DNA from: Methanosarcinales archaeon
GTDB taxonomy: Archaea; Halobacteriota; Syntropharchaeia; Alkanophagales; Methanospirareceae
Direction: 5' to 3'
NCBI GenBank assembly: GCA_025464425.1
Contig: JAODGV010000076.1
Span: forward strand, 1-6,213
Length of the DNA stretch: 6,213 nt
Part shown: piece after piece, positions 5,999 through 6,213 of the stretch
Position numbering within the stretch: the first letter of the stretch is position 1
Layout: every line of letters starts with the position of its first letter
Translations under genes and position numbers: made by a program
Notes under the pieces: generated by a model
Database searches by the model: none
What the model was told of the DNA's origin: nothing
Seen by the model: the letters and a program-made list of their open reading frames with translations, nothing else

Positions 5999-6213
5999 TA
6001 AAAAGAAGGCGTATCTGGATGTTGCGGTGAGTATATGCCCTCACTGTGGTGCGCCATACGCAGATGCGAGCTGGTATGTGATGGAACTCGGCAGTGATGT
6101 AGAGTGTGGCACCTGTGGCAGGACATGGAACCCGAAATCGCATAAAGTTGAGAGGTTCCTCATTGAGTTCATCATGGATGAGAATGGCAAAGTAGTGGCA
6201 CTGAATAAGAGAT
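5985..6213 (+). CDS. Small zinc-ribbon protein, 3' end beyond window
   Basis: The visible 76 codons have no stop before the right edge, so the gene is partial. After a lysine-rich start (MVENSKKK) comes a zinc ribbon with two CxxC knuckles: CPHC (Cys18, Cys21) and CGTC (Cys41, Cys44), separated by 19 residues including WYVMELGSDV. The following part (VERFLIEFIMDENGKVVAL, 55-73) reads as beta strands. Such ribbons bind Zn2+ structurally and occur in nucleic-acid-binding and protein-scaffold proteins; I do not recognise a family more precisely. The start overlaps the upstream DJ-1-like gene by 14 bases in another frame and has the best Shine-Dalgarno site of the window, so the pair is probably one operon. 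There is no signal peptide, so it is expected in the cytoplasm, unlike its neighbour. Confidence 0.8.
   Translation, partial: MVENSKKKAYLDVAVSICPHCGAPYADASWYVMELGSDVECGTCGRTWNPKSHKVERFLIEFIMDENGKVVALNKR

Noticed and set aside
5554..6126. 190-codon minus-strand open frame opposite the DJ-1-like and zinc-ribbon genes
   Set aside because: His/Ser/Thr/Pro-rich shadow of two well-supported plus-strand genes with domain motifs and a good ribosome binding site.

Overview
The window looks archaeal, most likely from an anaerobic, methanogen-related euryarchaeal lineage (Halobacteriota/ANME/Syntrophoarchaeum-like). The evidence is an unmistakable A-type (archaeal) ATP synthase subunit B, TATA-box promoters, heavy use of ATA (Ile) and AGG/AGA (Arg) codons, a Dpm/Alg5-type glycosyltransferase, and a secreted protein with an archaeal-surface-like C-terminal anchor. 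The lineage is an inference from style and gene content. No rRNA, tRNA, CRISPR array or insertion sequence was recognised.

Layout. Bases 1-257 are AT-rich and apparently non-coding, with a 9-bp hairpin near the left edge. A small unrecognised protein (258-728) follows, with a possible degenerate PD-(D/E)XK nuclease-like core. A perfect 14-bp tandem duplication (724-751) links it to a membrane-transport module. That module has a TrkA-N/RCK nucleotide-binding domain plus two universal-stress-protein (USP) domains, the second broken by a frameshift (764-1702 and 1677-1916), followed with no gap by a CPA2/KefB-type cation:proton antiporter (1917-3104). The soluble part probably senses nucleotide or ligand and gates the transporter.

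The antiporter gene runs tail-to-tail into a GT2 glycosyltransferase on the minus strand (3082-3789), and the two 3' ends overlap by 23 bp. The glycosyltransferase is divergent from atpB (3855-5258). The short gap between them holds a perfectly palindromic TATA element, gttatataac (3811-3820), well placed to serve both strands.

atpB stands alone: neither the A nor the D subunit gene flanks it, unlike the usual archaeal ATP synthase operon. Downstream on the same strand are a predicted exported, membrane-anchored DJ-1/PfpI-family protein (5276-5998) and, overlapping its end, a small zinc-ribbon protein that runs off the right edge (5985-6213).

The strongest points for follow-up are the frameshifted RCK-USP-USP gene beside its antiporter, the extracytoplasmic DJ-1 protein with a sorting-like tail, the orphan atpB, and the palindromic bidirectional promoter. 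I found no convincing wholly new multi-gene system; most genes belong to known families in unusual arrangements.
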